Below, piece after piece: positions 50,626-63,004 of a stretch of 64,000 bases of DNA. Made by a program: the position numbers and the translations under genes. The stretch's first letter is position 1; the number at the start of each line of letters is the position of its first letter. The notes below the pieces were generated by a model, which made no database searches, had not been told where the DNA came from, and worked only from the letters and a program-made list of their open reading frames with translations. Source of the stretch: Bathymodiolus brooksi (taxonomy: Eukaryota > Mollusca > Bivalvia > Mytilida > Modiolidae); assembly GCA_963680875.1 (NCBI GenBank), contig OY804579.1:21499804-21563803 (forward strand), written 5' to 3'.

Positions 50626-51852
50626 CCTATTGCTTTCTATATATTTACAGTATCAACATTTCAGAATTTACGTTAGTGCATATGAGAATATTATTTCGAT
50701 TTTTTCGTTGTTATGCAATGTAGTCATAAGCTGCAGATTACATGGGATCTTAGTTAATGTATATTGTAAGAGTTAACTGATTCCTGTAATTATCATGCTG
50801 AATTAACTTTTTAATTATTACTCTGCAATCGACTCACAATGCGGATTACGATGCAGACAGAAGCATTAAATACATATCATAGTCTTAAGGGAGACAAATA
50901 ATGTTTGTACAAAGACATATTGATATATATATATTTGGTAATCTTATGAAAGTTGAGCGAGTGCATTGTATGCAGTTACATTATGGAGTGAACTGATCAT
51001 TGCGCGAGATGTATCTTGTATAAAGTCTTTAGCCATTTTCCAACAGATCAGTCCTCACTCTGTTCTCTATGATGCGAGTATCGGAGAGAACTGATTTGTT
51101 TCAAATTGTCTTTAATTTAATTATGTATATGTAAATTATAACTAATAATCAATACAGATGCATTGAAACTCAATAAACCGTTATATAGTACATATTAATT
51201 ATCTCCCATTGCAATATGAGGACTGTATATATGTATAAACTGTATCTCTATGACAATCTGATAGCAATGATTTACAAGAATAAAGATCATTGTGTTGTAT
51301 TTTAATATGTGGACTGAAGAACAAAGTTCTGTTTTTTAGGTTAGTTGAAACAAAGTAAATGTTAATTTGATTAAACACAAGACTGAAATGGTTGGAGAAA
51401 AGACCGCTTCCAGAATAGGCGGGAATAGCAATTCAGCCAAATGTAAGTACTAATTTTTCTTCTCTTACATAAAAGTATATTTTTGTAAGATTTTGTAAGA
51501 TATAGAGTGTAATATAACTACATAAAGATTGATTGATTGTTGTTTGACGTCAGACAATGAGTATTGCATCTATGTTCGAGACAAAAACAAGCTTGCAAAC
51601 AATACATTATGTTTGTAAGAAGATGCCACTGGGGTGGGAATATGGGCGGTGTTTTTTCTCCATTTTCCTTGTATACAAAACAAACAGAATGAACATATTG
51701 TCACCAATGAGGTAGTCAGTGGTTTTAGTGTTTTATAAATATGTTTAAGGTTGTCCGTCATGTTGTATCAAATCCACAATGTGCCACAAACGACTGGTCG
51801 TAAATGAGTTCCCCGTTTTAGTGAAATGGTATTCAATCTGTACGCAAAAGAA
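50626..51852. other. Unrecognised AT-rich DNA
   Basis: No supported feature. Confidence 0.4.
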
Positions 51853-52110
51853 GGGGCCGTTGTGGTCGTGATCGTATGGGAGTTGGATTTTCAACTACCT
51901 GTGCAAGCAGTACTTATCACCACTAAATTTGTCATTTCGAATCCCACTCATGGAAAGATGTATTTGATACAACATTATGTGATAAAGTTTATCAGTGACT
52001 TGTGTCAGGTATGTGGTTGTCTACGGGTACCCTAGTTTCTTTCACACATAAAACTGACCACCATGATATAATTGGAATATCGTTGAAAATGGCGTTAAAT
52101 ACCATAACCA
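51853..52110 (+). mobile_element. tRNA-derived SINE, near full length
   Basis: Head GGGGCCGTTGTGGTCGTGAT (diverged A box region) is followed by a B box-like ATTTCGAATCC at 51934-51944. Then come ACATTATGTGATAAAGTTTA, TCAGTGACTTGTGTCAGG, GACCACCATGATATAATTGG and the end GGCGTTAAATACCATAACCA. It aligns throughout with 56158-56400. Some core bases are changed, so it is an older copy. Confidence 0.82.
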
Positions 52111-52939
52111 TTACTCATAACCGGTAAAAATAAACGGCTTGCAGACGATCCTGACAAGTAGTTGTGAGTGATCGTTAATGGCGCGTTGCAAAGCCAAATG
52201 TTAATGGAAATTATCCATAATCGCCGTCTTTTACTTGTGACACACAGAATATCCGCCTATCGATCATATAGCTTGTACTTGACGTTAAACAACACTCAAT
52301 ATATCTTTCGTGTACCATGAGGAGTTCGCTATCAGAGATGACACGTACGGATATATATATGGAGAGATGTTCGAAAGTACCCTGTGGTTAATGCTTATTT
52401 TATAGCCTGAGAATTTGATACAGTCTGGTTCTGATACATTACGATAAGTAGACAACATCCTGAAAGTCTTGAAGAGAATGGATTGGTGGTTATATCTTGA
52501 CATAATCATGTAATTATGCCTAATTGATTGTATCAAATACAAAGCGTATTAGCTAATAACGGCTTGGATATTTATGAATCATAGGTCTATGTTCGTTCAA
52601 ATATTTTCAGTCAATCTTCTTTTTCATTCTATGTTGTAATATATATTTTTTACATATAAAAAAAAGTATATCTGGAGATGTGGATGCATATGTACGTTAG
52701 TATTGTTTTCGACTCTATATTGTATTAGATATATACATATAAGTATATCTTATTACTTAGAGATGTGGATATATTTATTACCAATATAATGTTAATACTT
52801 TGTTTCATCCACCGCATAATTCGCATTATATGTATATGTAAGAAAGTAATGATACAATAAAGTTATATTAAGATCAGTTCTATTCGAACAGAAAATCGCA
52901 ACGCAGACCAAAAGAAGAATAGAATGAAACGTGCAAGAA
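52111..52939. other. Unrecognised AT-rich DNA
   Basis: No supported feature. Confidence 0.4.
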
Positions 52940-53045
52940 AACATTAATTATTTGTCTTCGTCTTGTTGCCAGTTTCTCAGGATTATCCATTTTAATTGCC
53001 CCTTCTGTATTCTCTATCGTTTATTTATTATTAATCTTGTACAAA
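52940..53045 (+). mobile_element. Retroelement 3'-end fragment, second subfamily
   Basis: CTTCGTCTTGTTGCCAGTTT and AATTGCCCCTTCTGTATTCT match the subfamily tail. Confidence 0.5.
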
Positions 53046-54184
53046 ACAAACATTTCTGACCATCTTGAATGAAACTCTTGATAGACTGGATTTAAAACCA
53101 AATAATTGCGAATATGTATCAATATCTTAAATATGATAGATTATTTATAATTCCAATTTAGCCATTTCATTAATGCATATATTGAATGAAAATGAGTTTT
53201 CAATGATAATAATAAAAGAAAATAGACATGTTCAAAATTCGACGGGGATATAACACGAGGACATATCTTCTCCATGTTTGGTTAAACTATTGCCCAGTTT
53301 GTTCATTACCTCTCCAAACAGGAAGCACACAATAAGTTGCTTGATCCAAAGTGCTGAAGTGTAAGAATTGGTCATCTGTATATAACGTACATATTTTAAG
53401 CCACCATGTGTGTGTAATTTTATTTTATAATAACGATATATCTGACAAATTTCATATTGGTACAAATAAAGCACTTCTGTCGTGTTACATACAATAGGAA
53501 CTGTAGTTGTCATCGTTTAGCACCTCTTGTTTCTAATTAGTTATAGAGGTTAAAGGAATACTAATTTAATTCTAGATATGTAACATACACTTGAAACATT
53601 GGAAATTAGATTAGTCAATTTGACGACAATGAAGCTTGTAGAATATCGACAATTGTTGAACTTGTTACGTAAAAGATACTATTCGGAACTGGTTAAGTGG
53701 GAAATGAATTCTATAATTTTTGTAGGACGTAAGATGTTATATTGACAACTTTACAAACTGTTATGACACAAATATATAGCTCGTCTAAATGATAGAGATC
53801 CAGATGGTCATATAGTTTAAGCACTTTCAACAATGTTCAATTTAAATTATTGCAGGTCAAATCCGATTTCAGTTAGTAGTATTACCCGTGTGTCAACTTT
53901 TGATTTTCCGTTGAACTTGTATGTGTATAATATATAATTAGAAAATACAGCGTGTTCTCTTTTGAAAAATAGACAATTCTATCACTGGTTTCTGGTGTAG
54001 ATCTCTAGTTGTTTTTTCTGTTTTTCTTATTTTTCTTTGGCGTTTGTCTTTGGGTTCATTTCTTTACCTCTGATCTATATTTGGATTATTGCTGCTTGCA
54101 TCATTCCTCTGGTAGTCACCAATGGAGATAGTCTAGGGGTAAAGGAAATCTGTTGATGTGATATTAATTACACATTCAATTGTT
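53046..54184. other. Unrecognised AT-rich DNA
   Basis: No supported feature. Confidence 0.4.
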
Positions 54185-54309
54185 AAAATCTTTGAGGTGA
54201 TAGGTGATTGTTGGTTTTGTTGATATTGGTGGAATTGTTGACCACTTTTTATGGCCTGTAAATTTCAAATTCAATTTAATATCATTTGTGTTGGCGTGAA
54301 TTGTAAATA

Positions 54310-54482
54310 CAGTCAAACCTGTATTAAGAGGTCACCGTTGGGACAAAAAAAGGTGGCCTTATAAGACAGGTGACCTCTTAAAAGAGGTTCAATTCATATG
54401 AAAATTTCTATGACAGAACAAGAAAAAGATGACCTTTTAATACAGGTGACTGCTTAATAGAGGTGACGGGCAGGTTTTACTG
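54310..54482. mobile_element. 173-bp Tc1/mariner-like MITE
   Basis: Starts CAGTCAAACCTG and ends CAGGTTTTACTG (imperfect inverted termini), flanked by TA on both sides (54308-54309, 54483-54484). The interior has repeated RNGAGGTGACC / GGTGACCTCTT motifs. TA target sites are typical of the Tc1/mariner superfamily. There is no coding capacity. It interrupts the repeat that pairs with 44586-44910. Confidence 0.75.
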
Positions 54483-54599
54483 TACATTAGCTTAATTTCA
54501 TTAACTACTGTTAAATGCAGATTATAATCGACAGTTTTATGGAATGTAATTCAACACTTTATTAAGATAATATAACTGTTCGGAGATTACACGTGAAAT

Positions 54600-55499
54600 T
54601 CGGTTCACATGGCCAATGTGAGATGTTTCAAACATGCTGCGTTCGTTGTCAGCTGTCCGTCCGTCGATAGCATTTAAAATGTTAATCTTCTAAGATACCA
54701 CTAGGCAAATGCTAATCAAAATGAGCAATTTGAAGCCATTTTTAGCAATGTGACCTATCATATGACCAGTGGGGCCTCTGGTTGAACTATATGTTAATGT
54801 CTTCAGAAGAAAAGTTGATCAATGCAACATAATATGCTAAACGAGGCATGATTCATACGTAATTATTACTTAATATTATAACAGTACAAGTCTACTGTTT
54901 ATTAGCCATTAGTGATCAATTTATACATAATAAGCTATATATGTGTATTATATTACTGTTATTAGATAAATATCTTATTAGAATACTAAAATTACAAGAA
55001 AAACTAGATCGTAAAATGCTAAAAAGTCAATGTGTAATGAACATGGTCTACATAAATTAAAGTGGACAGAAAGAACTTGTGTAGATATTGCTACTGTATG
55101 AGATGTGCGTGTATTTATTGTATTAATTACACGTTTTAATACATTCAATCACACACAGTTATTGTGCGATTTGTTTCCTCATATTCACCTTTCCATTGTA
55201 AATTATAAGTAAAGCCACAGCTGCTAAGATTCATCAGCCTGTGGTAGCATTGGCGACAATAATGAACTTGTTTAATTGCTAGAACCGTAGCATTATCAAA
55301 ATATGGGGTATTTACGTCATGCCGAGAGGAAATGGTATGCATTTATTCCTCTCGCCAATTAAGCTTTCGTCCCTATCGACGGAGTTGTACCCTGGAAGCT
55401 GTAGAAAGAGTACATTATAACGTTCGTTTGAGTTATTAGACAAATGTTGCAGGTCTACTATTCGAAACACCCAATCTGACTCACAGGTTTTCTGTTTGT
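54600..55499. other. Unrecognised DNA, part possibly repeat-derived
   Basis: 54600-54795 (GTCCGTCCGTCG, then GTGGGGCCTCTGGTTGAACT) resembles in style a repeat common in bivalve genomes, from memory only. No gene supported. Confidence 0.3.
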
Positions 55500-55870
55500 T
55501 TATTCATAGAGTGTCCTCCACTCTGTATTTTTCCATTGTGAATTTTTCCATTTATATGTAGCAACATTCCAGCAGAATCTGTATATGAAGTATTTATCTA
55601 TTTGTTGACACGATATTTCAGAGCTTGTGTTCCCTATTATCATAGCTGTTAGTATGAAAGTTGCAGAAATCACGAGTTCCAAGTTGAGCAGGAACTGATT
55701 ACTCTTACAGAGCACATGAAATAAACAGGCGTTTTTGGTGAGATTCGTGTTGCTCAATGTTTCATTTTCTGTGTAGTGTTTTCGGTACCATTGTTTTCCT
55801 TTGATCATTGTATAATCTCTACTCTTCTATGTACTTGATCTTTGATATCCTTAGACTTTTCAATTTTTCT
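55500..55870 (+). pseudogene. Decayed retroelement C-terminus and 3' UTR
   Basis: AGCAACATTCCAGCAGAATC, TTCAGAGCTTGTGTTCCCTA and AAGTTGCAGAAATC correspond to the coding remnant at 2380-2500, with indels and stops. GTTTTTGGTGAGATTCGTGT, TGCTCAATGTTTCATTTTCT and GATCATTGTATAATC continue into the UTR, with a deletion between. Confidence 0.6.
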
Positions 55871-56112
55871 GTCAATCATTTACAGGACAATTTATGTTTA
55901 TTTTAATGTTAGTTGTATCTATTTACGAAGTATGATGTTCGAAATAAGATCCGTGGACGTTGTCATGCAAAAAGCAGTACAAATCTTTATGATATTTCCG
56001 ATGCTCTTTTGATTTAATTATGAATTGTGAGTTATTTAGACGTAATATAATGGTAAGAACCGTCAGTAAAAGAATTCGGACGTATATTCAATTATAAAAA
56101 AATATGTTTTTT

Positions 56113-56445
56113 TTTCTTTTGTTTTTTCTACTGGTTTGATTTATATTATTTGCTTAAGGGGCCGTCATGGTCGTGATCGCATGGTGTGGGATTAATAATT
56201 ACCTATGCAATCAGTGTCTATCACCACTTACGTTGTGAGTTCGAATCCCACTCAGGCGGGATGTACTCGATGCAACATTATGTGATAAAGTTTGTCAGTG
56301 ACTTGCAACAGGTCGGTGGTTTCCTCCGGTACTCCGGTTTCTTCCACCAATAAAATTGGCCTCCACGATATGCCTGCTCTATTCTTAAACACCATAAATC
56401 ACCCTTTCTTTTGTATTTTCTACAGGTTTGACTTATATTTTTTTA
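56113..56445. repeat. Direct repeats of about 40 bp flanking a SINE
   Basis: TTTCTTTTGTTTTTTCTACT and GGTTTGATTTATAT at 56113-56148 recur as TTTCTTTTGTATTTTCTACA and GGTTTGACTTATAT at 56405-56440. This is longer than usual SINE target-site duplications and carries a few mismatches. Confidence 0.7.
56158..56400 (+). mobile_element. tRNA-derived SINE, near full length
   Basis: Head GGGGCCGTCATGGTCGTGAT is followed by a good B box, AGTTCGAATCC (56238-56248), then ATTATGTGATAAAGTTTGTC, CGGTGGTTTCCTCCGGTACT, CCGGTTTCTTCCACCAATAA, GGCCTCCACGATAT and the end TTAAACACCATAAATCA. A stretch of about 25 bp near the 3' end is replaced or deleted compared with 51853-52110. The CGGTGG-TTCTCCGG-TACTCCGG core is one I associate with bivalve SINEs. 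Confidence 0.85.
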
Positions 56446-57006
56446 TTTTCTACGTTAGCCTCAATATCGTTACATATGTACTCTTATATACTCGATCAAT
56501 ATATATTTAACATGGAATAATTAATAAAAAAGACCTATGTCTATCATGTCTTTACCTTTTTGCTTTGTTTCACATTTTACCCGTTAGCGTCCAATTATGC
56601 AAAATTAATTATGATTCTGATGAGAGAAAATTGTTATATTTCCCGAACAAGAAAGAGTACTTTAACTCAATTGTCGATGGAAAAAAGCCAAATTAGCTGA
56701 TATCGGAATATAGAAGAGGTTATATTTCAGTGCAAGTGTCATTTATCTTAGTCTTTTTAGTCTGATCCTCATAATTGGCCAGAGGATAATTTGAAAAGGT
56801 TACAATTGAATGTTATTAATTTGACGGAATATATAAATATGGCGGGAAATCTGCGAGGTAAGTGTTAAAAGTTGTGTTGCGTGCTTAAGCCATCATACAT
56901 ATTATCTTGACCATGGTAAATGGTAAAAGTGTCTGTTTTATCATCAAAGAGCCGTACACTTACTGATATACGACAAGTTATGTATACTGTATATATAACA
57001 CTACTT
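56446..57006. other. Unrecognised AT-rich DNA
   Basis: No supported feature. Confidence 0.4.
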
Positions 57007-57010
57007 TTAA

Positions 57011-58059
57011 AGGCATACAGTCGCTCAGATTGAGTTTTTCTTGTTTATATTAAAAGTTGCCAATATTCGATGTTTTATACTAATAAAATATTCTGAACAA
57101 GAAGCCAGGTTTAAAAAATAGGTTATAATGTCGTAATTAGTGAAAAGAATTCTAATGTTTGTTGGTGAAATCGCCATTAACACACCTAATTATAAGTCGG
57201 CTGTCTTTTCCAAAGTTTACCGGACACTGATAACTGCTATAAATAACCAGAAAGCATGTTGCAGGTAAATATTGGTTAAAATTAATATAATTTAAGAAAT
57301 TTATCTGTGAAATTGAATTCCGGGGTAATCAGTTAATATTATATAATGGTACTTAGTAAGAATGACGCTTAAAATCGAAAATACGTGATGAAATCAATAA
57401 AAACAAACCCAAACTCTGCAAAGGGGCCCGATAAAGGGAAAATTGTAAACAAATTGTATTGCATATTATTGACAACACTTGAGTTGACTTGATTATATTT
57501 TTTTAGAAAAAGAACAGACATGAAGTTCATTATTTTAGTCTCTAATTTAAAAGAGCGTCTTCTGCTGAAAGAAAAAGATATATAAAAAAAAACTACGATG
57601 CAATTCTGTCAAAACACGATTCAGCCGAAAAAAGATATAGAAATTATGCTTACGTGTTGAAAAATGGAGTAGGTCGGTTTAACATCTTTTTTTAATTTTT
57701 ACACAAATCTTGCTGAGTCCTCCTGTGTCGTTTTCGCGTAGAATCCGTCAATATGTTTATTTATAACATGTGCTTTTTTTCAGCAAACAATTTCGCACAT
57801 GTGCAAACGCTTTACCGAATGAGGTCACTGTGTAGGTCATCAATGGTCATATGATCATATTCATGAATATATGAATATCATGCTGGTAAACATTGAATTA
57901 TTTACGGGACATAAGAAAATCAAACAGCGACATATTTCCTTCGTTCCAGGTTAAATACGTATGATATTATGAAAAATTTCAAGTGCAATTAGTATAAAAC
58001 ATCGAATATTGGCAACGTTCAATATAAAAAAAAAAATCAATCTGAGCGACTGTATGCCT
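57011..58059. mobile_element. 1,049-bp inverted-repeat DNA element, TTAA flanks
   Basis: Terminal inverted repeats of about 70 bp: 57011-57081 begins AGGCATACAGTCGCTCAGAT and 57991-58059 ends with its exact reverse complement; the inner halves share CAATATTCGATGTTTTATAC. TTAA sits on both sides (57007-57010, 58060-58063). The interior has no open frame worth noting, so it is non-autonomous. TTAA sites suggest piggyBac-like mobilisation, but the termini do not start CCC as in typical piggyBac, so the superfamily is left open. Confidence 0.85.
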
Positions 58060-58063
58060 TTAA

Positions 58064-59419
58064 ATGTTCAAAACAATAGTTGTTACATCAATTAGATCAA
58101 TTTGTGATCTAATTTCAAAAAGGACATAGTATCTGTTGTTTTTATTTAAACTTCTTTTGTAGTCAAGTGGTTAATATTGTGCTAGCTAAAATATAATTGG
58201 TAAAAAAATGTTTTTGGAACTGTGTGAATTAACAGTAAAGCTGGTGATAATAAAAACGGAGATATATATATATACATACATCAGGCACGCTCATACTGAA
58301 ACGATTGGAAACAATCTTTGGGAACAATCAAACCAAAGGTCCTAAACAAGATAACAAAAGGAGGTTCCCAACTTAAAATGAGTTGTTTGTGTCTTTTTGG
58401 TTGTGTTGTTGTATGTTTTTATTTTTGGTTGTATTAGCCTAGTATATGTTACAAATGTAGGTGGTTATTTTTGCATCGTATATCACAAACAATTACCACA
58501 TAACACGTAGCAGGTATCCTTTTCTCCTTTCTTTCGTTATTTATATCAGATAGCCAAACAGTAGTATGTATGACAGTTAGCTTCAGTTTGTTTTTCTCTC
58601 TAACATTTCACGGTATATTTATTGGTAAATTGATTTCTCATACAAAGAAGACCCTGTCACTGTTTGTGACTGATCATTCAGTTTGGATCTACAAGTACAT
58701 GTACGTGTATTCTAAGCACAGACGTTTAAAATAAATGTAGCCTTTTACACCATGTATCACTCATAGTAAAATTCTGAGGAACTTTGTCTGTCATATAACA
58801 TTGATTCACGCTACAGTATTGTAAATATATCCGACCGACATATACGATTTGTTAATTGTTACAAATCCTAATTTAACATGAAAACAACAAAACGTCAACA
58901 ACTTTGGCTTGCTATACCCTGTGACCCGACAAACCATTCAAATACAAATTTACTAGAATTGTCGAGAAGCAACACAAGTTGAAATTTCACTTGATATGCA
59001 CTACGCTTTGTTTACTTTTCCTTGTTTACCGCAAAAAATTGCAAGGATTTATTTAACGTGGGTTGCTATTGAATAACAATCTTTATTCATGAATAGATTA
59101 TTGTGGTCCGTGACCTTAGATGTACAGTATCAAATAAACATATACGACAGCTATATTAATAGTGCACCGTATGCGTATTTATGCATTTACTTTATTCAAT
59201 GAATCTTGAAGCTAAGGCAAATTTAAATAGCAAACATTAAAGAGCAATCGAAAACCATAAATGTCGAAATTAATAAAAAAAATAGTTTAGTATGTCAATG
59301 CCAATGAAGTCTGGATTTTTGAAATTATCAAATAGTACTCAATTAGTTTCAGGTCAACGCCTGGGTTCTGACTATCGGATTCAGGATATATTCCATTTTT
59401 TCAGTGAATATAATTGAAC
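58064..59419. other. Unrecognised AT-rich DNA
   Basis: No supported feature besides a short TA run near 58262-58274. Confidence 0.4.
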
Positions 59420-59605
59420 GAGCCCCTGGGTTAACCCCACTGTTTTGTTAGGGTCAGTGGTGCTCATCTTTTTAGTTTTTTGTGCTGTGTTGGTTTTGCT
59501 TTCGCTTTGTTTGTCCCCAAAGTTGCCTGTGTGTTAGGATGTTCCATTCTGGGTTGCCTCTTCGGTTTCCACTGACGTTTATTGCAATAGCATGTCTTGT
59601 AACAC
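59420..59605 (+). mobile_element. Retroelement 3'-end fragment, second subfamily
   Basis: GAGCCCCTGGGTTAACCCCA, GTTAGGGTCAGTGGTGCTCA, TGTCCCCAAAGTTGCCTGTG and CATTCTGGGTTGCCTCTTCG, ending GACGTTTATTG. Confidence 0.65.
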
Positions 59606-61794
59606 ATATTACTTGATTCTTTAATGATTAATCTTGATCAGGAATGTTTCATGTAAATGGATACACATCAATCTTGTACGTTGCACGTACCCCATCAGTA
59701 CACCTGATCCAATCTCATATTTCAGTTGGATGCAGAAAATGTCAAACGATTAATTTTACGTTTATAATCGATTTCATATTGTTCATTTCGATGATATTTT
59801 AAGAATAATGTATTAAAAGTAATACGTTGTATTCTTTTAGTGTTCTTTTCACAAATGTCGTATTTCAGAGACTAGTCATTACAAATAAATTATATAATTT
59901 GTTTTCGAAAACTTGAAGACACCAGGCAGGTGCTCGGCGACCGCTTGCTACCAATTATCTGTTTTACATGTTTATGTCCGATGCTTACTGAGATTGAACA
60001 CACATGCCGTAGAAATTTGAAAACCAATTTAGAAATTAGATTAACTTATTTAATGGAAAATGTTTTCCTACTGTATTGTCATATAATAGATTAGCTTTCT
60101 ATTGTTTCTGTTTTTTTTTTATATATTTCCGATAGCATGGTTCTGGACTAATAACAAAATTGCACTTCGTAGAATAATATGCGTCATTTCTATATGTTAT
60201 TTATATATTTGTTGTCGGTGCATTTCAGTTTCTCTTTATATAACTGATTACATTTATGGTGAAAAAAGACACCCGACATATAGAAATGTGTAGCTTCTAA
60301 TCTTAAATGTGTTAATACTGGAATAAGCATAACAATGTAACCTTAAGATTAAGGACAACGGCATGATAAGAACTAGTGACAGTGACGTTTATGCTGAACC
60401 ATGTAGAGCTTCCATGAATATGATTTGTATGGAACACTGCACTTATTAAAGGCCGAAGTCCTGACAGCCTTGTTGTTGTATAGTAAACATTATTTGTGAC
60501 GCGCTTACTGCTACATCATTGAACATGACAATTGTTGATAAGAAACGGACATTAATCTTTCAACTCCAGCCACTGGGATGTATGGTCTGAGAGTCAAATT
60601 CAGTCGGACATCATTAGTAGAACTATTGATTCTCTTGGGAACAATATTGTTTAATCAGTCACGTTCAGGTTTGATTAAGTGCTCTTCATTTATCTTGAGC
60701 AAATCATTATAATTTATAAAAATAAAACGTAGATATCTTACTCAGTGCACACGACACATTTCTGAAATAACCTTCATCAGTAGTACGTTCAAAGTCGAAA
60801 GATCTGAAAGCAGCCAAATAGCTTAAAAGGTTCTTGGTAGTAAGAAAGACAAGGGGCCGAAACAGGGTAGCCAAAATCGGTTAAGGTGATCTATGACTGA
60901 GGGAGGAGAGCCTTAGTTTCAATAATAATTACATTATTCACGAACTGTAAATTTTAATGATATTAAGATAGTGTATCTAGTAACTCATATCAGTGTCAAA
61001 ATACTGATTACTGATTGGTTGATCCCCTATGTGACTAAAACATTCCACCAGTAGAGGTATCGACCTAGTATAGATTGTCTGTACCTGATACAAAGAATAT
61101 AAAAGTTGTTTTACTAATAACTTCTACATTTCCAGTGTGATAACCGTGAGAGGAGAGTATATTTTAATATCTTCATTTCTGGTAACAATAATGGAACAGA
61201 AAATATACCTTTCTGGGAGAAAGATTTACAGAAGATTTATAATTAGATTCTGAATCCTACTTAACAACTTAATTCCATTTATATGTACTAACTTTATAAC
61301 AATTGTTTTCAAATTAAATACTATATAAACTACACAAACATATACATGTACTTATAGTTAATCTGTGAGGTCTCACGAGTAAGAGGTCGTTAGTCTTGTT
61401 ATAAAGGTTAGTGGATTTGTAAAACATTATTACATGACATTATTAGTGTCTGAATTCTATCTTAACAATTATATTGTAAATAATGATCTGCCAACTTAAT
61501 TATTTCAATTCTATTGAGAGAGCTCTTCCAATTAGTTAATTGATGTGTCGTCTGATCACTTTAATATTACAAAACATTTCAAAACATGTAATATAAATTA
61601 ATAAACAATGGCAAACAATTTAATGGCAGTTATTTTAAAATACTTCCAGATCACATCAATTCAAACAAAACAATGCCATATGTTTTTGCAGTTTATAGCA
61701 TTTTTGGCTATCAGACAGATTCTAAATCAGACTAAATGCATATGTTGTGCAATATAATTTTCTAAATAGAATAAAATTAGAAACAAAAAATAAA
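59606..61794. other. Unrecognised DNA with diverged dispersed repeats
   Basis: 60725-61090 shares short blocks with 25160-25250 and 32290-32440 (AGTAAGAAAGACAA, GAGAGCCTTAGTTTCAATAA, CCACCAGTAGAGGTATCGAC). The family is unknown and no gene is supported. Confidence 0.4.
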
Positions 61795-63004
61795 TACCAC
61801 ACTGTCAGAACAGTTCTAAAATACCACACTGTCAGAACAGTTCTAAAATACCACACTGTCAGAACAGTTCTAAAATACCACACTGTCAGAACAGTTCTAA
61901 AATACCACACTGTCAGAACAGTTCTAAAATACCACACTGTCAGAACAGTTCTAAAATACCACACTGTCAGAACAGTTCTAAAATACCACACTGTCAGAAC
62001 AGTTCTAAAATACCACACTGTCAGAACAGTTCTAAAATACCACACTGTCAGAACAGTTCTAAAATACCACACTGTCAGAACAGTTCTAATATACCACACT
62101 GTCAGAACAGTTCTAAAATACCACACTGTCAGAACAGTTCTAAAATACCACACTGTCAGAACAGTTCTAAAATACCACACTGTCAGAACAGTTCTAAAAT
62201 ACCACACTGTCAGAACAGTTCTAAAATACCACACTGTCAGAACAGTTCTAAAATACCACACTGTCAGAACAGTTCTAAAATACCACACTGTCAGAACAGT
62301 TCTAAAATACCACACTGTCAGAACAGTTCTAAAATACCACACTGTCAGAACAGTTCTAAAATACCACACTGTCAGAACAGTTCTAAAATACCACACTGTC
62401 AGAAGAGTTCTAAAATACCACACTGTCAGAACAGTTCTAAAATACCACACTGTCAGAACAGTTCTAAAATACCACACTGTCAGAACAGTTCTAAAATACC
62501 ACACTGTCAGAACAGTTCTAATATACCACACTGTCAGAACAGTTCTAAAATACCACACTGTCAGAACAGTTCTAAAATACCACACTGTCAGAACAGTTCT
62601 AAAATACCACACTGTCAGAACAGTTCTAAAATACCACACTGTCAGAACAGTTCTAAAATACCACACTGTCAGAACAGTTCTAAAATACCACACTGTCAGA
62701 ACAGTTCTAAAATACCACACTGTCAGAACAGTTCTAATATACCACACTGTCAGAACAGTTCTAAAATACCACACTGTCAGAACAGTTCTAAAATACCACA
62801 CTGTCAGAACAGTTCTAAAATACCACACTGTCAGAACAGTTCTAAAATACCACACTGTCAGAACAGTTCTAATATACCACACTGTCAGAACAGTTCTAAA
62901 ATACCACACTGTCAGAACAGTTCTAAAATACCACACTGTCAGAACAGTTCTAAAATACCACACTGTCAGAACAGTTCTAAAATACCACACTGTCAGAACA
63001 GTTC
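61795..63004. repeat. 27-bp minisatellite, about 45 copies
   Basis: The unit contains TACCACACTGTCAGAACAGT then TCTAAAA. By eye about 40 of 45 copies are identical. The variants are an A-to-T change at 62090, 62522, 62738 and 62873, and one C-to-G near 62405. Each unit holds ACTGT-CAGA-ACAGT (5-bp stem) overlapping AGAACAGTTCT (a 5-1-5 palindrome). The 466- and 476-codon frames on the two strands (KYHTVRTVL and VWYFRTVLT repeats) exist because 27 is a multiple of three and the unit lacks stops; they are not supported as genes. Confidence 0.97.
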
